Program-made: the position numbers and the translations under genes
The notes under the pieces: model-generated
Told to the model about the DNA's origin: nothing
Seen by the model: the letters and a program-made list of their open reading frames with translations, nothing else
The model's database searches: none
Assembly (NCBI GenBank): GCA_027475525.1
Contig: JAMWFC010000131.1
Span: forward strand, 496,001-560,000
Reading direction: 5' to 3'
Source: Macrolepiota albuminosa
Taxonomy: Eukaryota; Basidiomycota; Agaricomycetes; Agaricales; Agaricaceae
DNA: 64,000 nucleotides
Shown here: positions 12,031 through 23,667 of the stretch, piece by piece
Layout: every line of letters begins with the position of its first letter
Position numbering within the stretch: position 1 is the first letter of the stretch

Positions 12031-12930
12031 CGTTGGCACCGTTCGTCGGATTCCGGAATTGGGGTCGCTAATTGTGAGGGTCGTTTCCTCGTCGGTAACT
12101 GTCTTGACGACTGATCGGTTCGTCGGATTCCGGAATTGGGGTCGCTAATTGTGAGGGTCGTTTCCTCGTCGGTAACTGTCTTGACGACTGATCGCCAAGA
12201 CGTCAAAAGGTCTGCCGAGTAATAAGTCGTATGCTGGGGAGCGTAAAATGTGGATCTGAAGATAAAACGTAATGTCGCCAAGGGTGCACGGCACATTCTT
12301 GGCGAGGCCTAGGGATCTGTCTACCGTACCGTTAGCGCTCTGCATGTTTAGTATAACGGTAGGGTCGTAAATGAGGCCTAGATCGTTAGCGACTTCTGCT
12401 GCCATAGAAATAATCTGAGACCCGCTATCCACGATTGCCTCTACTAAATGAGGCCTAGATCGTTAGCGACTTCTGCTGCCATAGAAATAATCTGAGACCC
12501 GCTATCCACGATTGCCTCTACTCGTGCTTGTTGTCTACGGTTAGCGCTACCGAGCGGATAGCGTGTGATTCTTGGCGACGGTAAGGATTGCGGGTCTTCT
12601 CCATGGTCCACAGACCTAAGGTAGGTCTCCACTGGGTCCACAGAGGTGGCGTTAGCGATGGGTCGGCAAGAGGTTTATCAGCGTCGGGAGAGTCGATGGT
12701 AACAGAGAAACCAGGAAGCGCGTCGTCGAGTTCATCAACCTCGGCAACGGCTGTCGCCAAGGGTCGTCGAGGAGTGACTGCCGTCTTGACTTGGTTGCGG
12801 ACGTCGGGAGCAATACTACAAAGCTCTTCTACTGACAAGGTGACGTGGGTTTTCATGATGCGGTTAAAAACGTGGTTCGATTTTTCGATGTCGAACAAAG
12901 CTCTTCTACTGACAAGGTGACGTGGGTTTT
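12031..12930 (-). CDS. Aspartic protease, Gypsy-A inner copy (frame split by doublets)
   Basis: Retropepsin-like domain with the catalytic motif IVDSGSQIISMA (near 12420, repeated by a doublet near 12500) and the second conserved turn LLLGRPFDVLA (about 12195-12240). It processes the polyprotein. Doublets at 12041, 12368 and 12818 shift frames. Confidence 0.8.
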
Positions 12931-14838
12931 CATGATGCGGTTAAAAACGTGGTTCGATTTTTCGATGTCGAAATTGGCGCAGTAGGTCGGTAGCCACCCT
13001 CAGGACGTTTCTCGGGAGCGGCAAAGTTTCGTTGTGCGGGAGCGTGATAACGGTCGGGAATCCCTGAATAGGGATGGAGAGGCGGCAAAGGCGGTTCGGG
13101 AGCGGTAGCGGACGACGATGGTTCTGACGGTCGGGAATCCCTGAATAGGGATGGAGAGGCGGCAAAGGCGGTTCGGGAGCGGTAGCGGACGACGATGGTT
13201 CTGAGCAGGAGCAGGGGCAGTGGCAGGAGGTGCGGCAGGAGCAGGTGTCGGTAACTTGCTAGCGGGAGGCATTGGCTTATATCCTTTAAGAGGGCAGTGG
13301 CAGGAGGTGCGGCAGGAGCAGGTGTCGGTAACTTGCTAGCGGGAGGCATTGGCTTATATCCTTTAAGAGGTTGTTTGGCTGCTTAACTTCAACCCCATCA
13401 AAACCTGATTCTTAAGCGAATCCAACTCCTGTTGGAGCTTGGCGATACGCTCTTCCCGCGAGAAAGTAGGGTGGTCGCCAACGCTGTCGAAATGTAGGAC
13501 CTCGTGAATCATCTGCTGTTGGGTCGCCTGTTCAGGGTCGGGGTTGGCGTTGCCAGATAGCGTGCCGGTAACGATTTGTCCTGGATTGCGCCTATGCCAC
13601 TCATCAACTCGCTCCTGGAAGGACTTCTTGTCTGGGTAGTTGGGAATGATGGCGCCAGTGGTGAGGACTATCTTGCCGTCGATAGCCCTTCGAATTCTAC
13701 CTTGGCGAACGTAATTCTCGAGGGTAGCGCAGCGTCCTCTAGTCATGGTATGGCCAATTTCCCCACAGAAGTGGCAAGGGCCAGGTGCGGGTACGTTAGC
13801 GGGTCGGTTAGCCCTCTAGTCATGGTATGGCCAATTTCCCCACAGAAGTGGCAAGGGCCAGGTGCGGGTACGTTAGCGGGTCGGTTAGCGTGAGGTTGGT
13901 GGTGATCATAGTTTCAATACGTGTCATAGCGGAAGCGACAGCGGCGGTAATAGCAGCATTGAGCTTCTTTCTTAACGAAGTCGGCAACAGGAGGCGGGAT
14001 GGGAATGATACCGTTAGTTCGCTCAGGTGGTGGGCTCGTCCTAGCGCGCTGCAGTCCAACGCCAGTGTCCGTTCCCTTGAGAACCCATTTACCGGCTTCA
14101 AAGACGTCGGCAACGTTATAGGGCTCGTCTGGGTGATGAGCCTGATGAACTATCTCTAGGCGACGAGCAATACGAGTCCAAAGCGAAGTCGGGATGCCTT
14201 GCTGGAACAGGCGACGCTCCTCGTTAATATAGAGCTTGCCGTTCTGCAGAAGCCACCTAGCGACTTTCTGGAACTCGCGGTAATATGTAGAGAATGCGCC
14301 AAGCGACGATGTGCCACTGTCGAAAGATTCCTGTACTAGTTTCTGTAACTCGTTTACCGTGTATCGGGTAGCCTCCTCGGCGCCAGGGTACAGCTGGATC
14401 ACTGCCGTCTTCCAGTCCTCATACGAAGCGCCTTGGGCTGGAGCTGGCGGGGCGGCAGGCCAGGGTACAGCTGGATCACTGCCGTCTTCCAGTCCTCATA
14501 CGAAGCGCCTTGGGCTGGAGCTGGCGGGGCGGCAGGGACAAAGGCGGCAAACTCGGTAAGACCTGTCCACGTCTCTGCCGTGTCATACGATACGTATCTT
14601 GCCGCGTACTCCTTCATCTGCGTGTGGTCGGTAATGTTACAATCTCTGAATAGATACTCCAACTCCTTAAAATACTGGGAGAGCTCCCGTGGCTTGGTCT
14701 CGTCCCATTTCGGTGCCGAGAAGTGGTTGCGTGGCGGCATGCGCTGGACTTGTTGTTCCATAGCGACTGGTTGGTCTCGTCCCATTTCGGTGCCGAGAAG
14801 TGGTTGCGTGGCGGCATGCGCTGGACTTGTTGTTCCAT
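12931..14838 (-). CDS. Gag, Gypsy-A inner copy (frame split by doublets)
   Basis: The start ATG is at 14838 (MEQQVQRMPPRNHFSAPKW). The capsid-like helical region includes LYINEERRLFQQGIPTSLW. A zinc knuckle CHFCGEIGHTMTRGRC (C-X2-C-X4-H-X6-C) lies near 13780, partly doubled near 13850. A Pro/Ala-rich tail leads into the protease. It packages the RNA. Six doublets between 13051 and 14694 interrupt it. Confidence 0.8.
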
Positions 14839-15217
14839 AGCGACTGGTTGGCGAGTTCGGTTAGCGGTAGTGGGGAAGGAGTTCTGGAGATTGGCGACGG
14901 GGTAAGCGAAATGAGTTGTGAAAGAGGCGTTAGCGGAGTGATGGGAGTAACTGATTGCGGCAAAATAAAGGGCGACGCTAAGGGGTCGTCGGCACTATAA
15001 TCGAGGGAATGCGGGAAGAGATCAGGAAAAGCGTCTACAGTGGCGTTCTGTAGTTCCTGGGCTAGAGAGAGACCCGGTAAGGCACCAGGTGGTTGTGGAG
15101 TTGATGGGTGGGAAGGAGCAATGCCTTCTGCCGACTGGTCTAGCAGGCGGCGCCTACGCTGGAGACGGGTTTCTGGCGGAATTCTGCCCTAGAGATCCCT
15201 CGCGGTGGGCTCCAATT
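14839..15217 (-). promoter_or_regulatory. Gypsy-A inner leader and primer-binding site
   Basis: Minus strand from the LTR end: three bases, then TGGAGCCCACCGCGAGGG (15198-15215), a TGG-starting candidate site for a tRNA 3' end. The tRNA was not identified. The leader has an open frame that continues into gag, but no ATG precedes 14838. Confidence 0.6.
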
Positions 15218-16399
15218 TGATGACGCCCAAAGTTTGGTCAGTAACAAATGTAGCAATTGTGTTACCGTACCAAGAGTGTGCGTTGGGCGCGCTATAAGTG
15301 ATTTGAGGAGTCCCGGGCAGGTCCCAGAGAACGCGTCTGTGAAAAAGGATAAAAGTCGGTAACGGGGTCGGCAAGTGTCAAGCGCTAAGGTAAAGCGCCT
15401 AAGGAAATGCGGTAAGTGAACACGGCAAAAAGTCGGTAACGGGGTCGGCAAGTGTCAAGCGCTAAGGTAAAGCGCCTAAGGAAATGCGGTAAGTGAACAC
15501 GGCAAGGTGAGCGGCAAGAGCACGATAAGCTTAGCGAAGTTCTAAGCGTCGATAATGCCTGCCGTAGTTGCAAGGCGCGAGTATGTCGAGTGTTGGCGAA
15601 CGTCTGTAACTGCCGATGAGTTTTGACGTTGCCGACCGTAGCGTAAATGAGCTCTTGAGCGTAAGGGAGACTGAGGAAAGGGGAGTAAACTGTGGTCTAT
15701 TCGTCTGATGTCCCGTAGCGTAAATGAGCTCTTGAGCGTAAGGGAGACTGAGGAAAGGGGAGTAAACTGTGGTCTATTCGTCTGATGTCTCCGTATGTAC
15801 AAGTCGGTAAGTACTTTTATACTACAATGAGTTCGCCGTCGCCAGTGGCTAATGACGCCAGAGTGCGGTAAACTGGAAAATTTCAAAGGGGTAGCTCCAA
15901 CGGTTTCAGATCCCTACCGTCCTGGCTAATGACGCCAGAGTGCGGTAAACTGGAAAATTTCAAAGGGGTAGCTCCAACGGTTTCAGATCCCTACCGTCCA
16001 TTCAAGACCTTAGCGACGCCAGGCGACAGATCGCGAAGCTAAACCATCACTCCATCACCCTTCTGTCTGTCAGAACACCTAAGCGACGTTGGGCGCCAAA
16101 TCGAGACGGTAAGCGGTGTCAGACGCCAAGGTCAAACGCCAAGCTGTCCGTCAGTTTTTGATAGATCATCAAGCTTCTCGCTAAGCGCTGTCGTCAGTGA
16201 CTGATGCCATCTGTCAGTTGTCATTCTTGCTGCCGTCGGCGCTATCATTGATTGGATCTGCTTCTTGCCGTGCGCGGCCGTCAGAAGTGGCTTAAAATAG
16301 GTAGAACGCGTGCGCTAAGTTCGGAACAAGTGCGGCAAGGTTTCCGGAGCCGGTGCCGAGCCTGCCGTTGATGCGCCTAACCTGTATAGGGTCCTATCA
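15218..16399 (-). repeat. Gypsy-A inner 5' LTR
   Basis: 1182 bp as given, 951 bp after removing the 77-bp doublets at 15351, 15636 and 15848. It is nearly identical to 3556-4509. Its right end is joined directly to outer integrase sequence (GCGCTTACGAATGG), where it supplies the stop codon that ends that reading. Confidence 0.92.
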
Positions 16400-18000
16400 G
16401 CGCTTACGAATGGTAACTCTTTCCGACCAAAATACTGAGTAAGTTGCCTCACTCCAATGAGACTCGTTGCCATCGACTGCCTTGAAAAGCGCTTGCCGAA
16501 CGTCAAAGTGTGGTCTCTCTACCAGGCCATTGGCGCGTTTGTTGTAGCCAGATACTCGAATGTGGTGAATGTTGTATTTCTTGGCGAGGTATGTTAGCGC
16601 TTTGATGATGGGCGCACCGTTATCCGTGACAATTTCTCTTAGCGCTCCCCAACGGCAAATGACATCCTCAAATAGCCACTTGGCGACCGCACCGGTATTT
16701 TCTCTTTGAAGCATTCGAAATTCAGGCCAGTGGATTAGCGAGCAACGACCTTGAATGATGTACTTGTAGCGACCAGACTTGGGCATATGCATGGTATCGA
16801 CGTAGATTTTGCTGAAGAGGGGAGCTGGCATTGCAACGGTTGGCGGGATAAGTACTTGGCGTGTCTGTTGAATTTGGCAGAGGTGGCAAGTCCTGATGTA
16901 CCAGGCAATGTCGGCACTAGCGTGGGGCCACCAGAATCGTTCTAACAGAGAAGCTTGGGTAGCGTACAGACCTCGATGTCCTAGTTCGTCATGCATAGCA
17001 CGCAGGACCCGTAAGCGACTTTCTGGCTTGATAATCAACTTGTGAGCGCCATCTCGATTTCGTCGCCAAAGGCGGTTGTCGGTAAAGAAGAAGTGGGTGG
17101 CATATCGGATAAAGGTCACGTATTGCTTGTCGGTAAGGTCTGCGGGTCGCTTAAGGTCTTGTATCCATTGTTCAACTATTAACAAACGACTGTCTTCTGC
17201 CTTTGCCTTGGCGGACCGGGGAACGGCATTGTAAGTCAGGTTTTTGCTGTCTTCTCTTAGCAGATGGGGTTCCTGTACGACTTTTACTGGTGGCAAGTTT
17301 TGTCCAAGGATGCTTGCCGTGTAGAATGTGAGGGGTGCGCTAAAGATCTCGGGGCGGTAAGGGACAATGGGATGTAGAAGGATGCTGGCAGGCTGTTGCC
17401 ATTGTAGTAGGGGAATTGGCTGTTGTATAAGGTGCACAAAACCATGTAGTCGGTCGATCCAGTCCTCAAAGTCGCTATCAGCCTGTGGATCCACTGCCGG
17501 GTCGCCAGGCTGCCGGGGTCGCCTAGAAAGTCCATCTGGTCCGTGGAAAGAGCTCTTGACGTGTACCAACTCAAAGTGAAACATAAGAATAGTGACCACC
17601 CAACAGTTCATGCTAGCGGATGGCTGGATGTCGGGATTCTGCAGCATGCCTTTGATGTACCTAGCGTCGACTTCAACAATAAGGTTCCGCACGCCAATCA
17701 AATACATCTTTAGCAACCGGAAGGCTTTGAAGAGTCCATAGAGCTCAAGCTTAGGCTGACTGTAGCGAGACTCTCTGTCGTTTAGCGTAATAGACCCAAA
17801 GCGGTTGTAGCGTCGCTGTTTCTGATTGTCGCTAAGGCACTGGCACAAGAAGTAGCCAACGGCAATGTACGAGGTATCCACCGCCAAGATAACTGGGTCG
17901 GCAGAGCTATAGTCGATTGGCACAAGAAGTAGCCAACGGCAATGTACGAGGTATCCACCGCCAAGATAACTGGGTCGGCAGAGCTATAGTCGATTGGAAC
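16397..18000 (-). pseudogene. RNase H and integrase core, Gypsy-A outer copy
   Basis: One long minus-strand frame of 508 codons (16397-17923) holding RNase H (VDTSYIAVGYFL, KLELYGLFKA) and integrase (HDELGH...CHLCQ, VDTMHMP, VTDNGAP, VERPHF). It ends at ...VTIRKR followed by a TGA made by the inserted LTR; the rest of the protein is encoded at 2976-3555. A 77-bp doublet at 17841 separates it from the reverse transcriptase frame. Confidence 0.88.
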
Positions 18001-18029
18001 TAGGGGCTTGGCGTCTTGTAGGGCTTTTA

Positions 18030-19727
18030 CTAAGTTGCGTTGGGCAGTGACCTGGTCTGGCCCAAATTCGAAGGGCTCGTTGGCGCAGGTGAGTCGGTTA
18101 AGAGCATGTGCGCGATGGGCAAAGTTTTTGACGAATATCCTGAGAACGCCAACGGTGCCAAGAAAGGCGGTCGGTTAAGAGCATGTGCGCGATGGGCAAA
18201 GTTTTTGACGAATATCCTGAGAACGCCAACGGTGCCAAGAAAGGCGCAAACTTCAGATAAGTTGCAGCAAGGACCCCATCGCTCCAGGAGTGCTAAGCGA
18301 GACTCGTCGGGAACGCGACCGTTGGGAGTGCAGATATGACCAAGTATTTTGAATCTTGGCGTGCAAAGGAGGAGTTTGTGACCGCTAAAGGTACCACCGC
18401 TATACTTCATACGTTGGAGAACTCGATTGAGCAACTGGAAAAATTCCCATAGCGCTAAGCAAATGTTGGAGTTGTCGGGATGGGTCGCTGGTAAACCGTT
18501 TACAAGTCGCCAGTCTTTGGGGCCTTTGACGCCAACGTCATCAATGAAGCTAAGGACATTATGCGGTATCTCGGGTTGGAGGATAAAAGTGATGTCGTCA
18601 TGAAATATAGGGACTGAGTTTGTCCAGCCCATCGGCAAGGTAACTAGGCGCAAGGCGCCAAACGGAGTTTGAAAGGTAGTGAGATCCCGGGAAGAGGGGT
18701 GTATCAGGCGTTCGTCGTAGCCAACGTAGAGGTCAAGGGTGGCGCCACAAATGCGCCCGGCAAAGGACTCGGCAACGTGGTCAGGAAAAGGCGGTACGCC
18801 AGAGTGTCGTATGGTGACTCTATTCAGCGGCTCGAGACTGTGGACTATGCGTAGATTGCCATTCTTTTTGAGGACACAAAACCAACGGGAGCGGTAAGAA
18901 CTATTGGAGGGCTCGTATATGCCAGCCTTGATTTTGGTCCTAATGATTTGGCAGACCTCGGCTTCGATTCCAGGCGGTAACGGTTGGTTGTGCTCAGTCC
19001 ACGGTATGTGAGGGATAGTCGGGATTACGACAGGCGGGAAGAAGTCTGTACGGAGGCTACCGCGTTCCGAGTCCTCCCAAGCAAAGGCTTTGTCTTGCTT
19101 AGTGACAAGATCGGTAAGGACATTCAACTCATCTTTGGTCAAAAATCCTGTATCGTGCTCCTTGGCGAACTGCTGCTGGCGCTCTGTGGTAAAACGTCTT
19201 GTGGGCTGAAAGGGTGGCGGATTCGGTAATAAGGTTGGCATATCAGCAAGAGGGTCGCCAATGATCTGGCGCTCGATTCTAAACGTCTCGGGAGAGTGCG
19301 TAGCGACAGGTTTTGTTTTAAGCGCAACTGGCTTATATTTCTTTTTGACTTGAACCCCTTTCCTTTTGGGAGCATTAGCTTGGTTAAATACAGAGGTGGA
19401 AAGGGGAACTGTAGTCTGAGGGGCGGCAAGTCCAAGAACGGCAGGAGACGAGGCTCCGGGAAGGGTAGTGAGATAAGTATTGGTAGACGCAATGTGCTGA
19501 AAAGATTCGGAAGCGGTAAGGTACAAGTAGGCAAGAGAGGAGTCGGTAATGTTTTGATTTTTCTGGGAAAGCTCTGCGTCGGTAGCGGGTAAAGTAGTTA
19601 AAACATCTTCGTCAAGAAAAGCAGTAGACATAACATTTACAAGACCAGTTGAATGGTCATATTCCAGCGTTAGCGCTACATCTCCGTGATCGTCGCCAAT
19701 CACCTCCTCAATGGTCTGTGAAAACAC
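18030..19727 (-). CDS. Reverse transcriptase, Gypsy-A outer copy
   Basis: Open minus-strand frame of 565 codons. From the N-terminus: a linker with a basic patch, then the palm domain with GATLDLYVGYDE (about 18720), LPMGWTNSVPIFHDD (about 18620) and FIDDVGV (about 18545). The last part is duplicated by the doublet at 18093. Two adjacent TGA codons at 19820-19825, where the inner copy has CGA-CGA, separate it from the protease. Confidence 0.88.
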   Translation of the reverse strand: MFSQTIEEVIGDDHGDVALTLEYDHSTGLVNVMSTAFLDEDVLTTLPATDAELSQKNQNITDSSLAYLYLTASESFQHIASTNTYLTTLPGASSPAVLGLAAPQTTVPLSTSVFNQANAPKRKGVQVKKKYKPVALKTKPVATHSPETFRIERQIIGDPLADMPTLLPNPPPFQPTRRFTTERQQQFAKEHDTGFLTKDELNVLTDLVTKQDKAFAWEDSERGSLRTDFFPPVVIPTIPHIPWTEHNQPLPPGIEAEVCQIIRTKIKAGIYEPSNSSYRSRWFCVLKKNGNLRIVHSLEPLNRVTIRHSGVPPFPDHVAESFAGRICGATLDLYVGYDERLIHPSSRDLTTFQTPFGALRLVTLPMGWTNSVPIFHDDITFILQPEIPHNVLSFIDDVGVKGPKDWRLVNGLPATHPDNSNICLALWEFFQLLNRVLQRMKYSGGTFSGHKLLLCTPRFKILGHICTPNGRVPDESRLALLERWGPCCNLSEVCAFLGTVGVLRIFVKNFAHRAHALNRPPFLAPLAFSGYSSKTLPIAHMLLTDSPAPTSPSNLGQTRSLPNAT

Positions 19728-20568
19728 CGGTGGGGAGGCTCGTTGGCGTGTTGGTCGGTAAACTCTGGGGGCTTAGCGCGGGCGCCTTTTTGTTGTCCCC
19801 TAGGGAACGTTGGCACCGTTCATCAGATTCTGGAATTTGGGTCGCTAATTGTTAAGGTTGTCTCGTCGTCGGTAACTGTCTTGACGACTGATCGTGCCAA
19901 GACGTCGAAGGGTCTGCCAAGTAGCAGGTTGTATGCTGGTGAACGTAAGATGTGTATCTGAAGATAAAATGTAATGTCGCCAAGGGTGCACAGCACATTC
20001 TTGGCGAGGCCTAGGGATCAGTCTACTGTGCCGTTAGCACTCTGCATGTTTAGTATAACGGTAGGGTCATAAATGAGGCCCAAATCGTTAGCGACTTCAG
20101 CTGCCATGGAAATGATCTGAGACCCGCTATCCACAATTGCCTCTACCTCGTGCTTGTTGTCTACTGTTAGCGCGACAGAGTGAATAGCGTGTGATTCTTG
20201 GGCGACGGTAAGGATTGCTGGGTCTTCTCCATGGTCTACTGACCTAAGGTAGGTCTCCACTGGATCCACAGAGGTGGCGTTAGCAATGGGGTCGGCAGAA
20301 GAGTCTTCAGTATCCAAAGAGTCGACGGTAACGGAAAAACCAGGGAGCGCGTCGTCGAGGTCCTCGACCTCGGCAATGGTGGTTGCCAAGGGACGTCGAG
20401 GAGTGACTGCCTTCTTGACTTGGTTGCGAACATCGGGAGCAATACTACAAAGTTCTTCTACTGACAAGGTGACGGCGGTTTTCATAATGCGGTTGAAGAC
20501 GTGGTTGGATTTCTCTATGTCAAAAATTGGCGCGGTAGGTCAGTAGCCACCCTCAGGACGTTTCTTGG
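19728..20568 (-). pseudogene. Aspartic protease, Gypsy-A outer copy
   Basis: IVDSGSQIISMA (near 20120) is the retropepsin active site. Reading is broken by a TGA at 20018 (AGA in the inner copy, compatible with an ancestral CGA), the TGA pair at 19820-19825, and a TGA at 20540 (CGA in the inner copy). Confidence 0.82.
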
Positions 20569-22074
20569 AAGCGGCAAAGTTTCATTGTGCGGGAGCGTGA
20601 TAACGGTCGGGAATCCCTGAGTAGGGATGTAAAGGCAGCAAGGGTGGTTCAGGAGCAGCGGCAGTCGACGATGGTTTGGGAGTGGTGGCTGGCAGTGTGG
20701 CAGGAGCGGGAGCCGGTAACTTGCTAGTGGGAGGCATTGGCTTGTATCCTTTAAGAGGTTGTTTAGGCTGCTTAACTTCAACCCCATCAAAGACCTGATT
20801 CTTGAGCGAATCTAGCTCCTGCTGTAGCTTAGCGATACGTTCTTCTCGTGAGAAAGTAGGGTGGTCGCCAACGCTGTCGAAGTGTAAGACCTCGTGAACC
20901 ATTTGCTGTTGGGTCACCTGTTCAGGGTCGGGGTTGGCATTGCCAGAAAGCGTGCCGGTAACGATTTGTCCTGGGTTGCGCCTATGCCACTCATCAACTC
21001 GCTCCTGGAAGGACTTCTTGTCTGGGTAGTTGGGAATGATGGCGCCAGTAGTAAGAACTATCTTGCCGTCGATAGCCCTTCTAATCCTTCCTTGCCAAAT
21101 GTAATTTTTGAGAGTAACGCAGCGTCCTCTAGTCATAGTGTGGCCAATTTCCCCACAGAAGTGGCAAGGGCCAGACACGGGTACATTAGCGGGTCAGTTA
21201 GCGAGATTGGTGGTAATCATTGTTTTGATATGAGTCATGGCAGAAGCGACGGCAGCGGTAACGGCAGTGTTGAGATCCTCCTTTTTAACGAAGTCGGCAA
21301 CAGGAGGCGGGATGGGAATAATACTGTTAGTTCGCTCAGGTGGTGGGCTCGTCCTAGCGCGTTGCAGCCCAACGCCAGTGTCCGTCCCCTTGAGAACCCA
21401 TTTACCGGCTTCAAAGACGTCGGCAACGTTATAGGGCTCGTCTGGGTGATGAGCCTGGTGAACTATCTCTAGGCGGCGAGCAATACGAGTCCAAAGCGAA
21501 GTCGGGATGCCTTGTTGGAATAGGCGACGTTCCTCGTTAATGTATAGCTTGCCGTTTTGCACTAGCCACCTAGCGATTTTCTGGAACTCGCGGTAATACA
21601 TGGAGAATGCACCAAGAGACGATGTGCCACTGTCGAATGATTCCTGTACTAGTTTCTGCAGCTCGTTTACCGAGTATCGGGTAGCTTCTTCCGTGCCAGG
21701 GTACAACTGGATCACTGCCGTCTTCCAGCCTTCATACGAAGCGCCTTGGGCTGGAACGGGTGGGGCAGCAGGGACAAAGGCGGCAAACTCGGTCAAACCT
21801 GTCCACGTCTCTGCCATGTCATATGATACGTATCTTGCCGCGTACTCCTTCATCTGCGTATGGTCGGGGTCAAACCTGTCCACGTCTCTGCCATGTCATA
21901 TGATACGTATCTTGCCGCGTACTCCTTCATCTGCGTATGGTCGGTAATGTTACAGTCTCTGAATAAATATTCCAACTCCTTGAAATACTGGGAGAGCTCC
22001 CGTGGCTTGGACTTGTCCCATTTCGGTGCCGAGAAGTGGTTGCGTGGCGGCATGCGCTGGACTTGTTGTTCCAT
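20569..22074 (-). pseudogene. Gag, Gypsy-A outer copy
   Basis: Start ATG at 22074, capsid-like region, zinc knuckle CHFCGEIGHTMTRGRC near 21150, Pro/Ala-rich tail. TGA at 21194 and at 20582 replace CGA of the inner copy. A doublet at 21791 shifts the frame. Confidence 0.82.
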
Positions 22075-22454
22075 GGCAACGGTGGTAACGAGTTCGGTTA
22101 GCGGTAGTGGGGAAGGAGTTCTAGAGATTGGCGACGGGGTAAGCAAAATGAGTTGTGAAAGAGGCGTTAGCGGAGTAATTGGGGTGATTGGTTGCGGTAC
22201 GGTAAAGGGCGACGCTAAGGGGTCGTCGGCGCTATAATCGAGGGAATGCCGGAAGAGATCAGGAAATGTGTCTACAGTGGCGTTCTGTAGTTCCTGTGCA
22301 AGAGAGAGACCCGGTAAGGCACCAGGTGGTTGTGGAGTTGATGGGTGGGAAGGAGCTATGCCTTCTGCCGACTGTTCTAGCAGGCGGCGCCTACGCTGGA
22401 GACGGGTTTCTGGCGGAATTCTGCCCTAGAGATCCCTCGCAGTGGGCTCCAATT
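22075..22454 (-). promoter_or_regulatory. Gypsy-A outer leader and primer-binding site
   Basis: Minus strand after the LTR: TGGAGCCCACTGCGAGGG (22435-22452), three bases from the LTR end; one base differs from the inner copy. An open frame without ATG links the site to gag. Confidence 0.6.
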
Positions 22455-23391
22455 TGATGACGCCCAAAGTTTGGTCAGTAACAAATGTAGCAATAGTGTT
22501 ACTGTACCAAGAGTTTGCGTTGAGCACGCTATAAGTGATGAGAGGAGTCCCGGACAGGTCCCAGAGAACGCGTCTGTAAAAATAGGGTAAAGTCGGTAAC
22601 GAGGTCGGCAAGTGTAAAGCACTAAGGTAAAGCGCCTATGGAAAAAGCGGTAAGTGAACACGGCAACAGTAAGCGGCAAGAGCACGATAAGCTTAGCGAA
22701 GTCTAAGCGTCGATAATGCCTGCCGTAGTTGCAAGGCGCGAGTGTGTCGAGTGTTGGCGAGCGTCTGTAACTGCCGATGAGTTCAACGTTGCCGACCGTA
22801 AATGAGCTCTTGAGCGCAAGGGAGGCTGAAGTAAGGGGAGTAGTGAACTCTGGTCTATTGTTCTGTTATGTATGTACAAGTCGGTAAGTACTTTATATAC
22901 TACAAGGAGTTCACCGTCGCCAGTGACCAACCATCGCCAAAGTGCGGTAAACTGGAAAATTTCATAGGGGTAGCTCCAATGGTTTCAGATCCCTACCGTC
23001 CTTTCAAGACCCTTGGCGCCACCAGGCGGCAGATCACGGTGCTAAACCATCAATCCATCACCCTTCTGCTTGTCAGAACACCTAAGCGACGTTGGGCGCC
23101 AAATCGAGACGCTAAGCGGTGTCAGATGCCAAGGTCAAACGCCAAGCTGTCCGTCAGTTTTTGATAGATCATCAGGCTTCTCCCTAAGCGCTGTCGTCAG
23201 TGACTGATGCCATCTGTCAGTTGTCATTCTTGCTGCCGTTGGCGCTATCACTGATTGGATCTGCTTCTTGCCGTGCATGGCCGTCAAATATCGCCAAACT
23301 TGGTTAATTAGCGCACGCTAAGGTATTTTGAGCCTGTGCCGTGTTGCCGTAGCCTGCCGTTGATGCGCTGATCCTGCATGGGGTCCTATCA
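22455..23391 (-). repeat. Gypsy-A outer 5' LTR
   Basis: 937 bp with TG...CA ends. It pairs with the fragment at 1-192. Many CpG sites of the inner LTRs read TpG or CpA here. Confidence 0.9.
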
Positions 23392-23667
23392 GTGCCAACA
23401 GTAGAACTCATGGCATCTGTCGAGGATTTTCCGACCATACCCTGCAAAGGCCTGGCCAATCGGAATTACACTAAAAAGTGAGCAGACTCATACAAAGTTT
23501 AAGTTAGTTTAGAGTCACCATGGCCAATGGGCTATAACGCCATTGGTTGCCGTTGCCCTATGTGTGCCGGTCACCGTTGACAGGTTGCTGTTACCTACAA
23601 CCACGAGGAGAGGCACTAATTGGTAGTGCCATGAATGGACTTATTTTAAAAATATAGTAGCACATAG
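23392..23667 (+). repeat. LTR-S, left part
   Basis: Matches 57314-57663. It continues at 30313 after Gypsy-B. The left boundary is uncertain: Gypsy-A may have inserted in this LTR, leaving its beginning outside the window. Confidence 0.75.

Larger units (their letters stand above)
3556..16399 (-). mobile_element. Gypsy-A, inner copy inserted in the outer integrase gene
   Basis: LTRs at 3556-4509 and 15218-16399 (954 bp, and 951 bp after collapsing three 77-bp doublets) with TG...CA ends. Flanks are CCCATGCGC on the left and GCGCTTACG on the right. The uninterrupted sequence seen in this copy itself (CCCATGCGCTTACG) gives a target duplication GCGC, or GCGCT if the first LTR base is shared. 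Twenty 77-bp doublets inflate the copy by 1540 bp, leaving about 11.3 kb. After mentally removing the doublets the coding frames look open, and CGA codons lost in the outer copy are kept here. This is the younger copy. Confidence 0.92.
1..23391 (-). mobile_element. Gypsy-A, outer copy (Ty3/Gypsy LTR retrotransposon)
   Basis: Read on the minus strand: LTR (22455-23391), gag, protease, reverse transcriptase, RNase H, integrase, an oppositely oriented accessory gene, and the end of the 3' LTR (1-192). The RT-RNaseH-integrase order is that of Ty3/Gypsy. The element is interrupted at 3556-16399 by a second copy of the same family. The two outer LTRs share variants (for example the stretch after GGCCGTCAAATATCGCC) that the inner LTRs lack, which proves the pairing. 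The left LTR runs off the window, so only one flank is visible. Many CGA-to-TGA stops make this the older copy. Confidence 0.92.

Noticed and set aside
8315..15998. Biological minisatellite-like tandem duplications in Gypsy-A
   Set aside because: A constant period of 77 in unrelated sequences, exactly two copies, and the same in other elements fits assembly overlap far better.
18030..19727. Ty1/Copia or retrovirus assignment for Gypsy-A
   Set aside because: RT precedes RNase H and integrase, which is the Gypsy order; no envelope-like gene or membrane protein is present.
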